64,000 nucleotides of DNA from Cervus elaphus (lineage: Eukaryota; Chordata; Mammalia; Artiodactyla; Cervidae), in NCBI RefSeq assembly GCF_910594005.1, contig NC_057823.1, forward strand, positions 102,658,015 to 102,722,014, read 5' to 3'. A program made the position numbers and the translations under genes. Below, piece after piece: positions 59,718 to 64,000 of the stretch. Every line of letters begins with the position of its first letter. The first letter of the stretch is position 1. The notes below the pieces were generated by a model. It searched no databases. It was given only the letters and a program-made list of their open reading frames with translations, and was not told where the DNA came from.

Positions 59718-59978
59718 TATTTATTTTTGACCACATGGGATCCTCACTGCTGCATGCGGGCCTTCTCTATTTTTGGCGATCCGGGCTGTCCCTCTCTTTG
59801 TGGCCTTAAGCTTCCCATTGCAGTGGTTCCTCTTGTTGCATACCATGGGCTCTGTAGGCACATGTGCTTTGGTAGTTGTGGTAGCTTCTTTGCTCCAAGG
59901 CATGTTGGATCTTCCCAGACCAGGGGTGTCCTGCGTTGGCAGGTAGATTCCTAACCACTGGACCATCAGGGAGGTCCT
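59718..59978 (-). mobile_element. CHR-type cetartiodactyl SINE
   Basis: Antisense: 'ggcatgttggatcttcccag', then 'ttcctaaccactggaccatc', and the head end 'agggaggtcc'. The body with 'tggtagttgtggtagcttc' is also typical of the CHR-2 group. Confidence 0.85.
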
Positions 59979-60067
59979 GTGACAAAGATTTTAAAGGGAT
60001 AGCCTTATACCCTTACAAAATTTATGTTGTAAGGGAAAACATTTGCCAAGGCATAAGCATTAAAACA

Positions 60068-60283
60068 GGACTTCCCTGGTGGCTCAGTGGTAAAGAGTCC
60101 TCCTGCAGTGCTAGAGACCTGGGTTCAATCCCTGCATTGGGAAGATCCCCTGGAGGAGGGCAGGGCAAACCACTCCAGTATTCTTGCCTGGAGAATCCCA
60201 TGGACAGAGGAGCCTGGCAGGCTGGGGTCCATAGGGTGGCAAAGAGTTGGACGTACCTGAAGCGAATGAACACGTATGCACAC
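60068..60283 (+). mobile_element. Bov-tA SINE, full length
   Basis: Sense: head 'cttccctggtggctcagtgg' and 'acctgggttcaatccctg' (the old tRNA B-box region), the Bov-A body, and the 3' end 'acctgaagcgaatgaacacg'. Exact 13-bp TSD aagcattaaaaca at 60055-60067 and 60284-60296. Confidence 0.96.
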
Positions 60284-60429
60284 AAGCATTAAAACATTGT
60301 AATGATATAGTTATTATAACACCTAGGATGTAAACCACTATGTATAAAATAGGGAGAATGCACATGACCATGAATATTCTTCTGCTTAAAATATTTTGAA
60401 GACTTTTCCTCTAAAATCATTATAATTTA

Positions 60430-60880
60430 TTAGACACACAAAGCCCTCGGTCCGTGACTTATCTCCTCCTTCTCTCCTCTTTACTTTTCCTCATGCTTCC
60501 CCATGCCATGTCTGGAACACATCATGTAATTTAATTTAACTTGTGGTATCTTTGCTTGTGTTCCCAATCTGCCTGGATTATGCTTTTCTGTATTTTATGC
60601 ATATTCATCTTTCAAAGCTCAACCCAAAAGTTTCCTTCCCCAGGATATCATATACATACCTAGAAAAAATAATTGTATTTTTCTTGGTGCTCAAGTAACA
60701 TTTTTTACCTCTTGATTGGAACTCTTCTTCAATAATGTCATTATTTGATAATACATTTATTTTTGATATTGCATAATGAAATCTGCTGGGATGGTATTTC
60801 CTACTATACCCCCAACAGGATATCTGTGATTTAGAAGGAATATAACAAATATTTGTCAAATAGATAACTAAATGGGAATG
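60430..60880 (+). mobile_element. L2 LINE 3' part (old)
   Basis: Sense L2 wording: 'ccatgccatgtctggaacac', 'atattcatctttcaaagctc' then 'aacccaaaagtttccttccc' (consensus '...catccttcaagtctcagctcaaatgtcacttcc...'), and a 3' end 'acaaatatttgtcaaatag'. Diverged, so the ends are approximate. Confidence 0.65.
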
Positions 60881-61050
60881 GGAAGCAACTATATTATTTA
60901 AAACTAATCTCAGACTCTATCACAAATATATACCACTTATAAAGAGGGAAATTTCTCTAAACTTTATTAGTTAACAGTTGATAGGGTCAGAAAATAATTT
61001 TGAAGACCAAGAAAATAGATAATTATATGATTTGGAATCAAATATAATGG

Positions 61051-61269
61051 CCACCTGAGTGGCTCAGTGGTAAAGAATCTGCCTACAATGTAGGAGACGT
61101 GGCTGGAGCCGTGGATCTGATCCTTCAGTCGGGAAGATCTCCTGAAGAAGGAAATGACAACCCAGTCCAGTATCCTTGCCTGGAGAATCCCGTGGACAGA
61201 GGAGCTGGGTGGGCTACAGTCCACGGGATTGCAAAGAATCAGACAACACGTAGTGACTCAACAGCCACA
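61051..61269 (+). mobile_element. Bov-tA SINE, full length, diverged
   Basis: Sense head 'gagtggctcagtggtaaaga', 'gcctacaatgtaggagac', Bov-A body, 3' end 'cacgtagtgactcaacagcc'. TSD ataatgg at 61044-61050 and 61270-61276. Confidence 0.93.
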
Positions 61270-61276
61270 ATAATGG

Positions 61277-62765
61277 GAAGTAGTATGGTTTTATATATAT
61301 GATCTTGAAATAGACAACACTAGATTTTCATCAGAAGTTCTCTACTTTTAGTGGTGGTAATTATGTAACCCTGAATTTTATTGTTATCATCTGTAAAATG
61401 TGAATAATAATAAAGATGGTGGAGGAAAAGGAGGAGGAGGAAAAATAATGAGTTCAATCTCTGATACATTGTAGGTGAGCAGTAAATATGAATTTACTTG
61501 TGCCCTGGGGTCTTTTGAGCTACACATTTGAACTGGTCAGGATGATGGAACATGCCAAGTTAAAGCTGTCTAGAAATAGGGAACTTAAAGATAAATATAG
61601 AATATGTAGGCATTAAATATTTAATTATGAAGAGAGAGGGTGAAATTTTCAAATTTAGATTTAGACAATTTTACAGGGCTACTTTTAAGTTATTTTAAAA
61701 GTTCTTTTTTTCTGATTTCAATTTTATAATCTGATTTCAGGTATGAAAAGAGTACTAGAATTTTCTTAACATATTTGCAATATCTTTTTTCTTTTTTTCT
61801 TACTGTCACACCTAGTATCTTTATTTCAGTAATGCCACATGGAAGCCAGTCTCTTTACAGCTTTTACTTTCGGAAACTAACTATGTTAGCCTTCTCTGCA
61901 TCTCTCTATCACATTTATCTTAAACTTTCTGGTGTGTTATGTAAAACAATAGTAGCACCTTCTGCTTGAAGTCGATAAAAATGACAGGATAAAAAACTGA
62001 CTATGAAAAGAAAAAACACTCATTTGCAAAATAGTGCAACGTTTTCAGCTGCCTCTAACATAAACATTTTGAAGCAAAGCATACCCTTTGCCCATTTTTA
62101 TTTCCTTTGAGTGTTTAGCTCTCTGAACAGGGCTCATGATAAAATAAACTCTTTCAGTAGTTAATTTTCTACCTACTTTATTGACTATTCTACTTGATGG
62201 AGGAAATGTCTACATTGGTAAGCTGTCTTTTCATTAAGGGATTAGAAATTTGGGTTAAATACTAAGAAGTTATGATTTTTAAGGATTAAAAGCTAAAAGA
62301 TCATCTAAGTATGATTAACGCAATTTAAATATGTTATACTCAGCTTTACTACAGTAATGTGAATATTCAAGCAAATACTGTTCATCTTATCAGGAAACTG
62401 TCTCAGGGGGTTAGGATAAACAGGTGTATCTTAACTAATGGGAGTTAAGAAACCCAAGCTGTGCTCCTCGTAGCAATCAAACAGGCTGTTCCATACTTAT
62501 CTCCATTTACCTTCACTGGGCTATAACCTTGAATTTTCTGGATTTTCCTAGAATGTTGTCTTTTATAAACAAGCAATGCCTTGTTTATGCTGTAATATCC
62601 AGCAGCTTTGGAAGTTATTTTTAATGCTCCATGCAATCATCTTCCAGGGGAGGTATCTCTGGGGCATCTAGAGGAAGAAACTATAAAGCTTACTGTGTGA
62701 CTTAAACTGAAACCTAAGTTGTAGCACAATCTGACAGAGACCCATTTCTCCCCTGCCCTTCACTG
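61277..62765. other. Unique AT-rich DNA, no gene seen
   Basis: A short GGA-rich patch near 61.42 kb is the only structured element. Open frames (about 60 codons) have no motif. Confidence 0.55.
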
Positions 62766-62778
62766 CTAAACGAAAGTA

Positions 62779-62996
62779 GGAAAGGAAAGGAAAGTGAAGT
62801 CTCTTAGTCGCGTCCGACTCTTTGTGACCCTGCAGATTACAGCCCACCAGGCTCCTCCGTCCATGGGATTCTCCAGACAAGAATACTGGAGTGGGTAGCC
62901 ATTTCCTCCTCCATGGGATCTTCCTGACCCAGGGATTGAACCTGGGTCTCTTGCATTGCAGGTAGACGCTTTACCGTCTGAGCCACCAGGGAAGCT
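62779..62996 (-). mobile_element. Bov-tA SINE, full length
   Basis: Antisense with a 'ggaaaggaaaggaaag' tail, Bov-A body, and head ending 'gagccaccagggaagctc'. TSD ctaaacgaaagta (62766-62778) and ctaaatgaaagta (62997-63009), 12 of 13 identical. Confidence 0.95.
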
Positions 62997-63142
62997 CTAA
63001 ATGAAAGTAAAATCCCTGGAAATAGTGAGAGAGATAACCAAAGGAGATCCTGAACAGTGTTAGGAAGAAAACTGGCTTGGGATCCCCGGACTAGAGGAAC
63101 ACAGTCCCGCGGTATTTTACATCCTCCTATTAATATAATTGG

Positions 63143-63262
63143 AGGAGGAAATGGCAACGCACTCCAGCCTTCTTGTCTAGAGAATCCCATGGACAGAGGA
63201 ACCTGGTGGGCCACAGTCCATGGGGTCACAAAGAGTCGGACACGACTGAGTGAATCCACACA
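63143..63262 (+). mobile_element. Bov-A SINE monomer
   Basis: 'ggaggaggaaatggcaacgc', 'gagaatcccatggacagagg', and the end 'gagtcggacacgactgagtg'. No tRNA head, and no secure TSD. Confidence 0.9.
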
Positions 63263-63926
63263 TTAAAAGAAGAAGGTGACCAAGACGATGTTTCCCAAGC
63301 TCAAACTAGGAACAGAAGGGAATCGTGGTGGGCCCATTCTTCTCCTGGACTGAATAGAAAGCATGCCTTAAAACCAGGTTGAACCTGGCAGAACCAGCAA
63401 GGGAGGTTGACCTGGAGTTCTACTAACAATAAGGCCTCCCTTTCCTTATGGGACTAGTCTTCAGATGTCTCTTCTGGATCGAGAGACACCAGGGAAGCTG
63501 ATGGACAGGGTGTAGGGCGGTAAAGGTACTCGTAGGGAGATCACATCTCAAAACGACAAGTAGTCCAGGGACCTCTCTCCATCTCCAACCCGCATAGATG
63601 ACCCTACCACAGCCAGCGTGCAGCCAGCCAAGTGCTGTCATCTCCATGGGCCAGAGACTCTCATCGTCAACCACATGCATCTGATGGCTAGAACGGAGCA
63701 AGCTCTCCTTCCTAAGGCAGCACCAGCAGGAAACAATGGCAACACCACGCTACCATATAACCCAAGAAGACCCATATGACAGTGTGAAAACGGAGCTGCC
63801 CTTTGGACCTAAACTCACATCAGAAGGCCTGAACTGTACATTAGCAAGCATCTCACCCTGGATTCTGGCGGGAGGCTCAGTCTGCACAATCCAGTGTATG
63901 CTGCATTTAGCCATTCCTTGAATTCA
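63263..63926. other. Unassigned, less AT-rich DNA, no gene supported
   Basis: About 660 bp with balanced base composition. The short frames at 63423-63701 (minus) and 63736-63921 (plus) have no motif I know. A decayed retrocopy of an mRNA is possible but unproven. Confidence 0.4.
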
Positions 63927-64000
63927 GAAGGGCTTCCCTGTGGCTCAGATGGTTAAGAATCCACCTGCAATGCAAGAGACCTGGGTTCGATCCCTGGGTT
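63927..64000 (+). mobile_element. Bov-tA SINE head (cut by window edge)
   Basis: 'gggcttccctgtggctcaga', 'ccacctgcaatgcaagag', 'acctgggttcgatccctggg': an almost consensus tRNA-derived head, continuing past base 64000. Confidence 0.92.

Noticed and set aside
60068..60140. tRNA gene in Bov-tA heads
   Set aside because: The box-B-like 'ggttcaatccc' is a relic of the tRNA origin of the SINE; no cloverleaf can be completed.
1..64000. CRISPR array, operon, phage or bacterial defence system
   Set aside because: The sequence is mammalian; no spaced identical direct repeats with unique spacers and no dense gene layout exist.

Overview
This is a 64 kb stretch of bovid (cattle-like ruminant) nuclear DNA. 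I find no functional protein-coding gene and no exon of one. The diagnosis rests on the repeats: dozens of BovB (RTE-clade) LINE, Bov-tA and Bov-A SINE copies, which are ruminant-lineage elements, plus CHR-type cetartiodactyl tRNA SINEs, artiodactyl L1, a bovine-type solo LTR, and old mammal-wide MIR and L2. Species (cow, sheep, goat, antelope) cannot be told apart by eye. All family names come from remembered consensus sequences, not from a database search.

Layout. 1-8.4 kb: a BovB 3' end, scattered Bov-tA/Bov-A SINEs and a MIR in otherwise unique AT-rich DNA. 8.45-11.6 kb: a nested stack. An old L1 is split by a GC-rich insert; that insert holds a dead processed copy of the ribosomal protein gene RPS27; the retrocopy is broken in its body by a 5'-inverted BovB and at its edge by a CHR SINE. 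14.4-20.8 kb: a full-length, about 4.0 kb BovB with an exact 10-bp target-site duplication (TSD), then a 1.2 kb truncated BovB with a 16-bp TSD. 21-31 kb: short BovB, Bov-tA, L1 and MIR copies, then a 1.9 kb internally deleted BovB. 32.2-34.7 kb: a 2.4 kb plus-strand BovB with a small inverted 5' end. 36.2-41.5 kb: a BovB split by a solo LTR, then a near-complete but internally deleted L1 that carries another BovB. 44.4-50.1 kb: more BovB, including a head-to-head (inverted) arrangement. 55.2-59.1 kb: an L1 3' fragment split by a 3.5 kb BovB that keeps a recognisable endonuclease, RT motif A, the YADD box and a CpG-rich 5' end. 59.7-64 kb: CHR, Bov-tA, Bov-A and L2.

I count 17 separate BovB insertions covering about 20 kb, roughly 31% of the window by manual boundaries. 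Every BovB and L1 reading frame is interrupted, so none looks autonomous today. Many insertions carry clear TSDs, which I used to set their ends. No CRISPR array, operon, RNA gene or new molecular system was found. The biology worth a second look is the structure and order of the retrotransposition events.
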